A program made the translations under genes and the position numbers. From Caprella mutica (lineage: Eukaryota; Arthropoda; Malacostraca; Amphipoda; Caprellidae), in assembly GCA_947561585.1 (NCBI GenBank), contig CANNZV010000263.1, positions 316,464 through 380,463 of the forward strand: a stretch of 64,000 nt of DNA, given 5' to 3'. The notes under the pieces are model-generated. The model was not told where the DNA came from, ran no database searches, and was given only the letters and a program-made list of their open reading frames with translations. Shown here piece after piece: positions 47,044 to 58,999 of the stretch; position 1 is the stretch's first letter; each line of letters opens with the position of its first letter.

Positions 47044-48212
47044 CTGTCAACTTCGGGCATTCACGTTGGGTACAGTTGTAAAGAAATTTTCCGAATAGTC
47101 TTTAATTACAAACGTGACAAGATGCACTGTGAGGATTATCTGACGATACGATTCTTGTGATGATGCTCTTTAATTGGCTAATAATTAATTAACCTGTGGA
47201 GTAATTGAATGAATTTAAACAAACTGTAGCTATCAAAAATTACAATAAATAATTAATCAATTAATTGATAATAATTAATAAACCTCTCAATCTGCTAACC
47301 CCATAAAGATTTAACCCTTCTTTAACTGAATTAAATGAGTCCACCTTCTATACCATTTACTTTACAGTTCAAACCTAGTTCAAAGTTCAAATTTAGTTAC
47401 ATTTATCTAGCCTTGAAAAGTAGTCCCGTTAAATAGCCCCTTATCACATATACTCAGGTATCAATTTAACTACTTAACAATTAAAAGAAAATTAACCCTT
47501 GCAATAATTATTAAACATTCGCTAGCTATCTAAATAAGTCACTTCACTAACAACACTTTCAAGAACACCTCTCACTTCAACATAGACAGTAATAATGCCG
47601 AATCAGTGGTCGAATGATTCGGTACCAAAAATAGTGCCATAAACGCTCTCTGAATAAAAATGTGAAAAAAAGTTATTTCTAGAAAAAAGAATGCAAAATT
47701 GCTATTTATCAGAGAGGCAACAACCAATTAGAGGTAATTAAATTAGCGTAATTTTATTAGGAAGATAATTAATTAGATTAAGTACGCGGAAGTGGACCCC
47801 ACTTCAAAGTGACTGCATGCCCTCACAGAGTAGCTTTTCTGCATCCATAAGCATAGTCACTGACAACTACTTAACTGAAAATAGCCTAGGGTATTAAAAA
47901 TTAAAGGAAAGAAAAAAAAGCGAAACATCAGAATAAGAAATGTGTTGATAGAGGGTGGTGTCTGATATTAATGTTGAAAAGTACTTATAGAAATATATTT
48001 ACTTTCAATTAATTTATTGTTCATAGTTTTTACTGCTCAATGAAGCTAAAAAGAAAATGTATTCTTGCACTCAGTGAGATGACTTCACTCAAATGAGAGA
48101 AGGAGGTATGAACTGTTGTAATTTGTTAGGGATTGTCTTAACTTTTAGATTTCACCATGTTTATCATTTTAACGCTACTTGCTGTTTTGAATAATAGAAT
48201 ATTTTCATTTAC
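47044..48212. other. AT-rich region, R1 fragments, no exon found
   Basis: An R1 fragment (gtagcttttctgcatcc) at about 47,830 and a weaker one at about 48,140-48,195 (ccatgtttatcattttaacg). The missing final CTLD exon of the minus-strand lectin gene would be expected here, but no frame with the terminal cysteines and W.D.C pattern flanked by splice sites was found. Confidence 0.45.
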
Positions 48213-48304
48213 CTGAGCGTCATTATTCAGTGCACCGAACCTGCTGTTATTTTCTTCAAAATATGCATGTCCAGTCCACATCCTAAACTGGTAATGTGTA
48301 GGTC
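48213..48304 (-). CDS. Minus-strand lectin gene: CTLD central exon
   Basis: Acceptor tctcttcag, donor GCTCAG|GTAAAT. It encodes PTHYQFRMWTGHAYFEENNS, then RFGALNNDAQ. Phase 1 in, 0 out. It must continue into a further exon. Confidence 0.75.
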
Positions 48305-51300
48305 CTGAAGAGAAAATGTAGAAAATTAGACATTGTTAATTTCAATGTGTTTTTCAATAATTTTGCTAATTTCAATAATTTTGCTAATTTCAATAATTTT
48401 GCTAATTTCAATAATTTCGCTAATTTCAATAATTTTGCTAATTTCATTAACAAAATTTCATATTGTTAATGGGTTAACAACAACAGTATCTATTTTGGGC
48501 AATTTCACTCTCCTTTGTTTTGAATGTCCGACGAAGAATATAAGTGTTTCGAATTACGATTATATTTTCGACTGCAATCACCAATTGTAAGCCGATAAGC
48601 AGCGATTATAATTTTCGACTGGGAGATTTCTATTTACATTATACTAACCTGACTTTTGAAGATTGAGCTGGAAGGACAGCAAATCCTTTTCATCTTTAAA
48701 GGTGATGAGGCTGCTGGTTCTATAGTAACAATCTCTATGTGCATCTTCCCAATTCTTCTTTTCATTGCTGTAGTAGAGACACCTACCATGGACCAACTCG
48801 AAATTTTCTGAACAAGGAATCTCGGTCTTAATTGGAGGTGATTCTGAAAGGTAGGAGAGTAATAAAGTTTATTGAGGATTCTATCGATTCTTTTCTTTTC
48901 GTCCTATAAACACCTTCTATAGATTTAACAAATAATTGCCTTTATCCAAGATATTAAGTTAGACTTTGAATTATCCATCAATTTAAAAAAGGACAATTAA
49001 ATAAGAATAAAAGGTAATATTAATAAAGAAAATAATAGTGTTTTATTTTTTTATTTGCTATTTAAGATACCTGAAAGTATCATTTATACCAATTACAATA
49101 ACCAGTTAAATTATTTATAATGTTCTCACCTGATCGAAAATATGGAACTGGTGTTCCATCAGGAACGACATTTTTAAATTGCGAATTAGAAGCACTTCTA
49201 ATGCATCAATTGTCATATGTGGCTATATCATATGAATCACATCTCCTGTGGCCCTACAGAAGTTGTTGAAAATGGCCTCCTCCAGCCTGAAGACAGAACG
49301 AAGCAAACTTCGAAACATTCTTTCAAATTTCTCATGGGTCTCCGGGTTATACCTTTTGAGCGAAACTTCAAACACTTTGCATAAGAGACACAATGGAATA
49401 TTCTTTTTCATATATAAACTCGAGTTTGTGCAGCAGCCAAGAAGTGAAAATCCAAAGGGTTGAGATATTGATTGTGTGCTTGCCAGTAATGATGCTAATG
49501 AATCGACCTCTAACCTTTTCGATAAGAAATTCTAGAACTGCATTTGTTCAATGTGGTGGAGCGCCATCTTGCATCCATCAAAGTGAATAACAAGATGCAG
49601 AATGGTGCAGTATGGGCCAAATAAGGGGTGCTAGTTTGGTATGCGATCTGTGAGGTTAATGTGATCTGACAATGCATTAGTACTTTTATTTTAATAATTA
49701 TGATCTTTTTCTTTTTAAGTAACTATGATACAAAACAAACAATATAGACGAGATAATATTGTCACAATAAATTAAAAGTAAAAAAAACATATATTAATTG
49801 CTTATTTTTACTTTATATTCAAATAAGTTTGGTAGGATGTAGTTTATATAACGACATTTTCTTGAAGTATTTCCTTAATAAGGCTTTGCATATGTAAATG
49901 GTATATAAATGTTTAAGGAAATAAAATACTATACATATTTGGTATCTCGTATACCTGTTTGTATCTTTTATATTTGCTAATAAATTCTAAATAGATGATC
50001 GCATTCCAAACCAGTAAATGATGATCAGATCGCATAGCAAACTAGCACCAAATAATGTCCTGTAGCAATCTGAGATATGAAACACCATTAACCGATGACA
50101 AGTTGCCATCATCAAGGAATGCATGAAAGATTACAGGCAAGCCTTGCTTTAAGTGGTACTTAAGCTTAAGTGGTACATATGCTTAAGTGGTACTTATTTC
50201 GAGTCATATGTTTCGAAATAAGAACCGTTCGTAGACATAGAAAACGGAGACAATTTTTTGTGATTCTTTCACGGTAACTAAATAAAATCAAAATAATAAT
50301 CCAGGTGAGGTTATTAGAAGCAATTGGTTCAGAAATTCAACATGTCCCATTTTAGAGTTAGTTCCGTGTTATTGCACGGATCCATATTTTCGAACACGTA
50401 AAAATCTTTACATAATAATCATTATTTCAATTAGTATCCATGATACCAATTACAATAGAAGTTAAATAATAATTAAATTTATAATTTTTTTCTGACGTGT
50501 CCGAAAATGTAGAACCAACCAATAACTTGGAACTTAGTACCCTACTATCAAAAACATTTCATAGAACATATAATTGCGGTTTGTTAAATGTAGCACAAAA
50601 ATTATTGAAGTCAAAGTGTCTATTAATTACTCACCTATACTGAGTGAGAGTTAAGCTATAGATGGATTTTAAAACATTTAATAAATGCACGACTTTAAAC
50701 TTTTTCGTCACAGTCACAAACAGTGAAAGACTGAATATTATTAATAATATGCTTATATACGTTTTACTCTAATAATAAATTTTCCTTCTAGAACTCATAG
50801 AAAATGAGGTCTAAATCAAGGAGTAACAATTATAAATTTCTTGTTACTTTTATTCGCTTTTGTTATCGTTTGGTAACTAAACTGAGTCGTGATTTGGTAA
50901 CTAAAGCGGGGGATGCCTGTATATCCATTCAATTAATAATGGCAACAAAGATATTACCTTAGCATCATACCTATCATTTATTCCGTTGATATTTCATGGA
51001 TTTTCATTAGTGTACCTGACGATCCTCCACAGCGGAGTTATGGTTGGTGAAATCTGCTGAGAAACTGGGGTTTCTGGGGGTTCTTCATAGAAACTCTTCA
51101 CCTCCTGAATCACTGTTTCTGTTCTTTTTGGTTTTGTTATCATTTGCTTTTCTTGTGAATAGAACAAGTTTCATTGAATAGACCACGAACTCTTGTGAAC
51201 TTTTTCAGGTGGTAAGATTTAGCCGCCCTTCCACTTGTCATGGAGTGAAGCATGAATGGTGTTTTGGCAAGCTACAGAGTACAGGACGATGCATTTCTTC

Positions 51301-51758
51301 CTAAATTCAAATTTTTTTAAGGTTTAAGAAAAATGTTAATATTAATTGGATAAAATCCATTCTTTATACTTTATGAACATAATGACGTCTTCCCATTTCG
51401 CAATTTACAAGATGACGCTTCTGACGGAGCACAGAGTAAGCATGTTCAAAGCAATTAAAATAATCGAATAACTGACCAGTCTGAGGAATTATCCATAGAT
51501 TTTTTTTCAGAAACTTTAATTTTTTTGAAAAATGCCTCCTCCCCCCCCCCCCCCCTTGACCGAATTCTAGATACGCCCCTGTTTAATGCTGTGGTATGAA
51601 AAAACCACTCGTGTAAAAGGGGCCTAAATTACTATTTTTTCTAAATAATTAATTGCAAGTAAGATAACATTTTGGATATAAATTCTCTCACCTCCGGCTT
51701 GACTAAAAAAGTAACTGCTGAAAGCTAAAACTAAATATATAAACAAGTTAGGATTCAT
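48213..51758 (-). CDS. Single-CTLD lectin gene, 3' incomplete
   Basis: Exons on the minus strand: 51,758-51,692 (signal peptide), 48,843-48,649 and 48,304-48,213; GT-AG introns with phases 1, 1, 0 agreeing throughout. Product start: MNPNLFIYLVLAFSSYFFSQ, cleavage likely around SQAG|E, then IPCSENFELVHGRCLYYS, KKNWEDAHRDCYYRTSSLIT, FKDEKDLLSFQLNLQKSG, YQFRMWTGHAYFEENNSRFG. This is a CTLD N-half plus a diverged middle part (MWTGHAYF in place of WIGL). A secreted or membrane lectin-like protein is implied; sugar-binding motifs (EPN/QPD, WND) are not in the part seen. Convergent with the larger CTLD receptor gene. Either the last exon lies outside what I can recognise or the gene is truncated. 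Confidence 0.8.
48345..48455. repeat. 18-bp repeat (aatttcaataattttgct), 6 copies
   Basis: Short near-perfect tandem array in the intron between the two CTLD exons of the minus-strand lectin gene. Open frame only by period. Confidence 0.9.
48649..48843 (-). CDS. Minus-strand lectin gene: CTLD N-half exon
   Basis: Acceptor tcctacctttcag, donor AAGTCAG|GTTAGT. It encodes the first two cysteines and the W.EA...C region (NWEDAHRDC). Phase 1 on both sides. Confidence 0.85.
49135..51581 (-). mobile_element. Tc1/mariner-like element (copy A) in intron 1 of the lectin gene
   Basis: Begins on the minus strand at 51,581 with caggggcgtatctagaattc and a long G run, and runs down to about 49,150, where the sequence ...aaaatgtcgttcctgatg is the inner part of the opposite inverted repeat; the outer part of that end is missing. 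It contains a decayed transposase (49,240-51,290). Inserted in the same orientation as the host gene. Confidence 0.7.
49240..51290 (-). pseudogene. Tc1/mariner-type (DDE) transposase remnant, copy A
   Basis: Minus-strand translation shows, in broken frames, an N-terminal HTH-linker region (near 51,060-51,290; VIQEVKSFYEEP-type words), then WMQDGAPPH at 49,551-49,577 (second catalytic Asp), TGA, TNAVLEFLIEKVRGRFIS, a DFHFLAAAQ stretch in the place of the usual DLNPLDF region, and AGGGHFQQLL at the C-terminus. Several frameshifts and stops; not functional. Confidence 0.65.
51692..51758 (-). CDS. Minus-strand lectin gene: signal-peptide exon
   Basis: ATG at 51,758-51,756, 22 codons plus one base, donor GCCGGAG|GTGAGA. 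Hydrophobic core LFIYLVLAFSSYFF, typical of a signal peptide. First ATG downstream of the TATA box. Confidence 0.8.
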
Positions 51759-51858
51759 CACGTTGAATTTAGTTTTATGATATAGAAGTTATAGCAGTAG
51801 AGCAACTGAACTCACTGAGCTGAAACACTTCACTGGTAGCTACTACTCTGTCCAGTGG

Positions 51859-51866
51859 CTTATATA
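51859..51866 (-). promoter_or_regulatory. TATA box of the minus-strand lectin gene
   Basis: TATATAAG on the minus strand about 100 bp upstream of the ATG, implying a transcription start near 51,830 and a 5'UTR of about 75 nt. Position and sequence fit a canonical TATA promoter. Confidence 0.6.
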
Positions 51867-52084
51867 CTGGCTACCTACCTACCTACCTAATGAGTAAAGT
51901 ATCCTAATGGAGGTCATAACCAATGGATTGCTCTATTCAGAATATATCAATGCTAAACCAATTGGCAACAAATCTAATTAGAACAAAATGTCTCGTAAAA
52001 TAGGGACATCACGCTATTTAACTCATAAATATCTACCCAATGGAGCCTTTCTATCAAATGGTACTCTGCAGTCAAGAGGCTTCT

Positions 52085-53550
52085 AGGAAAATTGCTCCAA
52101 GACAATTGCTCTAACGAACACTTGCTCCAAAACAATTGCTCTAACGAACACTTGCTCCAAAACAATTGCTCTAACGAACACTTGCTCCAAAACAATTGCT
52201 CTAACGAACACTTGCTCCAAGACAATTGCTCTAACGAACACTTGCTCCAAAACAATTTCTCTAACGAACACTTGCTCCAAGACAATTGCTCTAACGAACA
52301 CTTGCTCCAAAACAATTGCTCTAACGAACACTTGCTCCAAAACAATTGCTCTAACGAACACTTGCTCCAAAACAATTGCTCTAACGAACACTTGCTCCAA
52401 AACAATTGCTCTAACGAACACTTGCTCCAAGACAATTGCTCTAACGAACACTTGCTCCAAAACAATTTCTCTAACGAACACTTGCTCCAAAACAATTGCT
52501 CTAACGAACACTTGCTCCAAAACAATTGCTCTAACGAACACTTGCTCCAAAACAATTGCTCTAACGAACACTTGCTCCAAGACAATTGCTCTAACGAACA
52601 CTTGCTCCAAAACAATTTCTCTAACGAACACTTGCTCCAAGACAATTGCTCTAACGAACACTTGCTCCAAAACAATTGCTCTAACGAACACTTGCTCCAA
52701 AACAATTGCTCTAACGAACACTTGCTCCAAAACAATTGCTCTAACGAACACTTGCTCCAAGACAATTGCTCTAACGAACACTTGCTCCAAAACAATTGCT
52801 CTAACGAACACTTGCTCGAAAACAATTGCTCTAACGAACACTTGAATAAAAAAAAAACAATTGCTCTAACGAACACTTGCTCGAAAACAATTGCTCTAAC
52901 GAACACTTGCTCCAGAACAATTGCTCTAACGAACACTTGCTCCAAAACAATTGCTCTAACGAACACTTGCTCCAAAAAACTGCTCTAACGAACACTTGCT
53001 CCAAAACAATTGCTCTAACGAACACTTGCTCGAAAAAAGTTGCTCTAACGAACAATTGCTCGAAAACAATTGCTCTAACGAACACTTGAATAAAAAAAAA
53101 CAATTGCTCTAACGAACACTTGCTCGAAAACAATTGCTCTAACGAACACTTGCTCGAAAACAATTGACACTTTTTCGAAAACAATTGCTCGAACGAACAC
53201 TTGCTCCAGAACAATTGCTCTAACGAACACTTGCTCCAGAACAATTGCTCTAACGAACACTTGCTCCAAAACAATTGCTCTAACGAACACTTGCTCCAAA
53301 AAACTGCTCTAACGAACACTTGCTTCAAAACAATTGCTCTAACGAACACTTGCTCGAAAAAAGTTGCTCTAACGAACAATTGCTCGAAAACAATTGCTCG
53401 AACGAACACTTGTTCGAAAAAAATTGCTCGAAAAAAATTTCTCTAATGAACAATTGTTGGAAGCACATTGCTCGAAAAACAATTGCTCGAACAAACAATT
53501 AATCGAATGAACAATTGCTGGAATTATCAATAGTTCGAATGACCAAATTA
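52085..53550. repeat. 30-bp minisatellite (caattgctctaacgaacact), about 45 units
   Basis: The left part to 52,840 is regular (30 bp, cttgctccaa/gaca variants). The right part is irregular, with a roughly 240-bp block (A-run + caattgctctaacg... ) present twice (52,840-53,090 and 53,090-53,410), and then decays. It begins just beyond the TATA-box side of the lectin gene. Long frames on both strands are by-products. Confidence 0.95.
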
Positions 53551-53689
53551 CTCACTGTGTTCGAATTATTTAAAGTCAGTTAATAATGAAGTGGAATCAA
53601 CTCGATTAGCTTCACCTCACCGTCCTGGATTATAATTAGTAATTAATAATAACTCTATTTCATTTTCTCCATTATCTGAGTGATTGATT

Positions 53690-54028
53690 ATTCGATCAAT
53701 TGTTCTTTCGAGCAATTGTCCATTAGAGCAATTGTTTTTCGAGCAATTGTTTTCGATCAATTGACTTTCGAGCAATTGTCTTTCAAGCAATTTTTTTTCT
53801 CGATCAATTGACTTTCGAGTAATGGTTTTCGAGCAATTGTCTTTCGAGCAATTTTTTTCGACCAATTTACTTTCGAGCAATTTTTTTTTTTTATCGATTG
53901 ACTTTCGAGCAATTGTTTTCGAGCAATTGTTTTCGAGCAATTGTCTTTCAAGCAATTTTTTTCCGTTCAATTGACTTTCGAGCAATTGTTTTCGAGCAAT
54001 TGTGTTCGAGCAATTGTTTTCGAGCAAG
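53690..54028. repeat. Inverted continuation of the 30-bp family (tttcgagcaattgt)
   Basis: About 14 units of 12-16 bp, tttcgagcaattgt, the reverse complement of the acaattgctcgaaa words of the preceding array. Together with 52,085-53,550 they form opposing arms around a roughly 140-bp unique centre, i.e. the layout of a TIR element whose terminal repeats have expanded. Confidence 0.85.
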
Positions 54029-56680
54029 TGCACAGTGAAGAGTTAAAACAACCACCAATAGTTGTAAATAAAGTGCAGAGTGAAGAGTTAAAACAACCAC
54101 CAATAGTTGTAAATAAAGTGCACAATGAAGAGTTAAAACAACCACCAATAGTTGTAAATAAAGTGCACAGTGAAGAGTTAAAACAACCACCAATAGTTGT
54201 AAATAAATTGCACAGTGAAGAGTTAAAACAACCACCAATAGTTGTAAATAAAGTACACAGTGAAGAGTTAAAACAACCACCAATAGTTGTAAATAAAGTG
54301 CACAGTGAAGAGTTAAAACAACCACCAATAGTTGTAAATAAATTGCACAGTGAAGAGTTAAAACAACCACCAATAGTTGTAAATAAAGTGCACAGTGAAG
54401 AGTTAAAACAACCACCAATAGTTGTAAATAAAGTACACAGTGAAGAGTTAAAACAACCACCAATAGTTGTAAATAAAGTGCACAGTGAAGAGGTAAAACA
54501 ACCACCAATAGTTGTAAATAAAGTACACAGTGAAGAGTTAAAACAACCACCAATAGTTGTAAATAAAGTGCACAGTGAAGAGTTAAAACAACCACTAATA
54601 GTTGTAAATAAAGTGCACAGTGAAGAGTTAAAACAACCACCAATAGTTGTAAATAAAGTGCACAGTGAAGAGTTAAAACAACCACCAATAGTTGTAAATA
54701 AAGTGCACAGTGAAGAGTTAAAACAACCACCAATAGTTGTAAATAAAGTACACAGTGAAGAGTTAAAACAACCACCAATAGTTGTAAATAAAGTGCACAG
54801 TGAAGAGTTAAAACAACCACCAATAGTTGTAAATAAAGTGCACAGTGAAGAGTTAAAACAACCACCAATAGTTGTAAATAAAGTGCACAGTGAAGAGTTA
54901 AAACAACCACCAATAGTTGTAAATAAAGTGCACAGTGAAGAGTTAAAACAACCACCATTAGTTGTAAATAAAGTGCACAGTGAAGAGGTAAAACACCCAC
55001 CAATAGTTGTAAATAAAGTGCACAGTGAAGAGTTAAAACAACCACCAATAGTTGTAAATAAAGTGCACAGTGAAGAGTTAAAACAACCACCAATAGTTGT
55101 AAATAAAGTGCACAGTGAAGAGTTAAAACAACCACCAATAGTTGTAAATAAAGTGCACAGTGAAGAGGTAAAACAACCACCAATAGTTGTAAATAAAGTG
55201 CACTGTGAAGAGTTAAAACAACCACCAATAGTTGTAAATAAAGTGCACAGTGAAGAGTTAAAACAACCACCAATAGTTGTAAATATAGTGCACAGTGAAG
55301 AGGTAAAATAACCACCAATAGTTGTAAATAAAGTGCACAGTGAAGAGTTAAAACAACCACCAATAAATGTAAATAAAGTGCACAGTGAAGAATTAAAACA
55401 ACCACCAATAGTTGTAAATAAAGTGCACAGTGAAGAGTTAAAACAACCACCAATAGTTGTAAGTAAAGTGCACAGTGAAGAGTTAAAACAACCACCAATA
55501 GTTGTAAATAAAGTGCACAGTGAAGAGTTAAAACAACCACCAATAGTTGTAAATAAAGTGCACAGTGAAGAGTTAAAACAACCACCAATAGTTGTAAATA
55601 AAGTGCACAGTGAAGAGTTAAAACAACCACCAATAGTTGTAAATAAAGTGCACAGTGAAGAGTTAAAACAACCACCAATAGTTGTAAATAAAGTGCACAG
55701 TGAAGAGGTAAAACAACCACCAATAGTTGTAAATAAAGTGCACAGTGAAGAGTTAAAACAACCACCAATAGTTGTAAATAAAGTGCACAGTGAAGAGTTA
55801 AAACAACCACCAATAGTTGTAAATAAAGTGCACAGTGAAGAGTTAAAACAACCACCAATAGTTGTAAATAAAGTGCACAGTGAAGAGTTAAAACAACCAC
55901 CAATAGTTGTAAATAAAGTGCACAGTGAAGAGTTAAAACAACCACCAATAGTTGTAAATAAAGTGCACAGTGAAGAGTTAAAACAACCACCAATAGTTGT
56001 AAATAAAGTGCACAGTGAAGAGTTAAAACAACCACCAATAGTTGTAAATAAAGTGCACAGTGAAGAGTTAAAACAACCACCAATAGTTGTAAATAAAGTG
56101 CACAGTGAAGAGTTAAAACAACCACCAATAGTTGTAAATAAAGTGCACAGTGAAGAGTTAAAACAACCACCAATAGTTGTAAATAAAGTGCACAGTGAAG
56201 AGGTAAAACAACCACCAATAGTTGTAAATAAAGTGCACAGTGAAGAGTTAAAACAACCACCAATGGTTGTAAATAAAGTGCACAGTGAAGAGTTAAAACA
56301 ACCACCAATAGTTGTAAATAAAGTGCACAGTGAAGAGTTAAAACAACCACCAATAGTTGTAAATAAAGTGCACAGTGAAGAGTTAAAACAACCACCAATA
56401 GTTGTAAATAAAGTGCACAGTGAAGAGTTAAAACAACCACCAATAGTTGTAAATAAAGTGCACAGTGAAGAGTTAAAACAACCACCAATAGTTGTAAATA
56501 AAGTGCACAGTGAAGAGTTAAAACAACCACCAATAGTTGTAAATAAAGTGCACAGTGAAGAGTTAAAACAACCACCAATAGTAGTAAATAAAGTGCACAG
56601 TGAAGAGTTAAAACAACCACCAATAGTTGTAAATAAAGTGCACAGTGAAGAGTTAAAACAACCACCAATAGTTGTAAATG
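54029..56680. repeat. 45-bp minisatellite, 59 copies
   Basis: The unit is gtgcacagtgaagagttaaa + acaaccaccaatagttgtaa + ataaa. Divergence is very low, with gaggta, gtacac and aattgc variants enriched in the first third. It contains AATAAA on the plus strand in each unit. Period 45 leaves the plus strand open (HSEELKQPPIVVNK) in two pieces and two minus frames open for over 900 codons; frames end at array edges and none has gene features. Confidence 0.98.
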
Positions 56681-56799
56681 AAGCACTTTTTCGGACGTAT
56701 TCAAAATGGACATCGAAATATGAAAGAAAAAAATTCAAATGCTCTTCCTACGCAAAGGAAAAGTAAATTATTCATTTATAATGATATACAAATTAACAG

Positions 56800-56935
56800 T
56801 GCCGCAGCACTTCCGATGCAGTGACAATCTCTGACAGCGAGTGCATAACGAGGACAGCGAGTGCAGATCGAATGCAGGGAGTGCAGAGTGAGTGCAGAGC
56901 GATTGCAGGGAGTACAGAGCCAGTGCAAACTCGAT
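56800..56935. repeat. Short degenerate repeat (gagtgcagagcgagtgcag)
   Basis: About nine 10-16 bp units gcgagtgcag / gagtgcagag directly after the 45-bp array. Confidence 0.7.
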
Positions 56936-57715
56936 TAGACTTTTTGTTACTTGATGTTACGTATGAGTGAGCTTATTAGAGGATGTTTGTGCCTCACTTG
57001 TCTTTACTGATAGCAAAATATATCAGAGGAAATGCTCCCTACCGCTAACGGATATCACCCTGTCAAAAAAGAAAGTTTTCATTTCGAAAAATATAACGCT
57101 AACTATTTAATAAATTAATGGTATACCAGGATAGAAAATTGAGGTAGGTTTTACATCTTAATCTATTGTGGCCCCACCATAACTGGACAGAGATATGATT
57201 GAATAGTTAGGCCTTTAAATAAGCTATAATCATTCATTATACATATTTAGGAAATTAACGAGCCAAAACATAACTTTCAATCATTTATGAAAAGTCACAA
57301 TACCATGTTCTATTATATCCACTATGCCTAGAGTTAGTCAAGTTCAAATTGGATTAGAGTCATTTTGACTCACTATACATCCACTACACGGACTAAATAT
57401 GAAAATTATGTGTAAATGTAGGACTTTTTTAATGTTACACTAACTTTTAATTGTAATTTAACTAGAATTATTCACTAAATGTTGCGCTGTAATACCGCTT
57501 CATTTTCCTCTTTGCTCAAATTCATTTTAGTTACACGACTTACATAGTAACAAACAATAAACTGTATAAATGTACCCATTAGTATGTGTACGGCCCTGAA
57601 GATATACAAAATTGCACCTCTGGATTGGGGGAAAATAATAGAACATGTAGGTTGTTGAAAAGTCTTGAACTTTTGGTGCAAAATTTAAGTCTCGTGGGAG
57701 GAGGAGTGGGAGGAG
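56936..57715. other. Unassigned AT-rich spacer
   Basis: No supported exon or RNA. Confidence 0.4.
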
Positions 57716-58999
57716 CTTAGCAAAAAGTCCGGTGGAAAGACTGAAAAAACCCTGCGTGTGTACGGCCCTTTAGTGGCACTAGGACTTTTCTCCGCCAGGA
57801 CTATTCCCCGCCGGACTTTTCCCCGCCTGGACTATTCCCCGCCTGGACTATTCCCCGCCGGACTTTTACACGCCGAATATAATAATAGTATTTTGTGCTA
57901 TTAAATTATAATTTCGATAAAACAAACCATTTATCAATAGAAGACACATTTTATTAACAGACTTACACAATAAAACAGTCTTATTTTTAGCTTTGATTTC
58001 CGTATGTGTCGATATTGGTCGTTTATATTTTAAGACTGTACCTTCGTAAATTTGCATATAATTAAGATATGATACAAAGTTCAAACATTAGGCAATTCTA
58101 ATGGATTGCAAAATGTAGCAATTCAGTCTAAGAACCTACGATTAATTCAGTTTATTTCTGCTCTAAAGTTATACATATCGCGAATTTATTATTTTCTTTG
58201 GCAGTTATTATTGAAAATGTACATCTATTTACTTCTTGTTCGAATATATACTTTTCCAGAAGTATATATTTAATTGTAGTTTATTAATGTAATAGATTAC
58301 TGCAGTGGTTCCCTAACTCTCATTTCTCACGAACCTAAACTGAAAGTTACTAAATAACCACGGACCACTTTTCTTATGTATAACATAGAGTGTCTTTACT
58401 TCAGGAAATGAATATAAATTGATAAATATAAGGTGTAGTGCATTATTATGCAATTATGGAAAGTACATCAAAAGCTGTAACAATTCAAACTATTTATATA
58501 TTTCAATATTGTGCAATAGTGGGTAGAAAATTCACAACAAATTATAAATAATTCGAATCCTTTTCGTAACTAGTTAGTAGTTACACTATTTATTACACAT
58601 AGTAATGACAAAAACATTATGTTTTTTATATATCAAAATAATTATTCATTGAATTGAAGATCAAATATGTAATAAATTTATATTATGGTTTAATATAATA
58701 ATTAAGTCTATCATTGAAACTCAAAAAAAGGCAATGCGTCACCAGGGGCGTATCTAGGATTCGGTCAAGGGGGGGGCACTTTTCAAAAAATTTAACGTTT
58801 CTGAAAAAATCTACGGATAATCACTCAGACTGGTCAGTTATTTGATTATTTTAATTGCTTTGAACATGCCTACACTGTGTTCAGTCAGAAACGTCATTTT
58901 TTAATTTGCGAAATGGGAGGACGTCATTATGTTCATTAAGTATAAAGAATGGATTTTATCCTATTAATATTAGTATTTTTCTTAAAACCTTAAAAATGT

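Noticed and set aside
49135..49180. CTLD-like exon DGTPVPYFRSG with donor in intron 1 of the minus-strand lectin gene
   Set aside because: Part of it matches the transposon inverted-repeat sequence seen at 60,400, and exon 1 joins 48,843 in perfect phase without it.
51974..52975. 333-residue Cys/Trp-rich frame upstream of the lectin promoter
   Set aside because: Produced by the 30-bp minisatellite.
53941..56766. Long frames on both strands, one ending in a Lys/Ser-rich tail
   Set aside because: 45-bp array artefact; the tail is just the run-out of the frame into flanking DNA.
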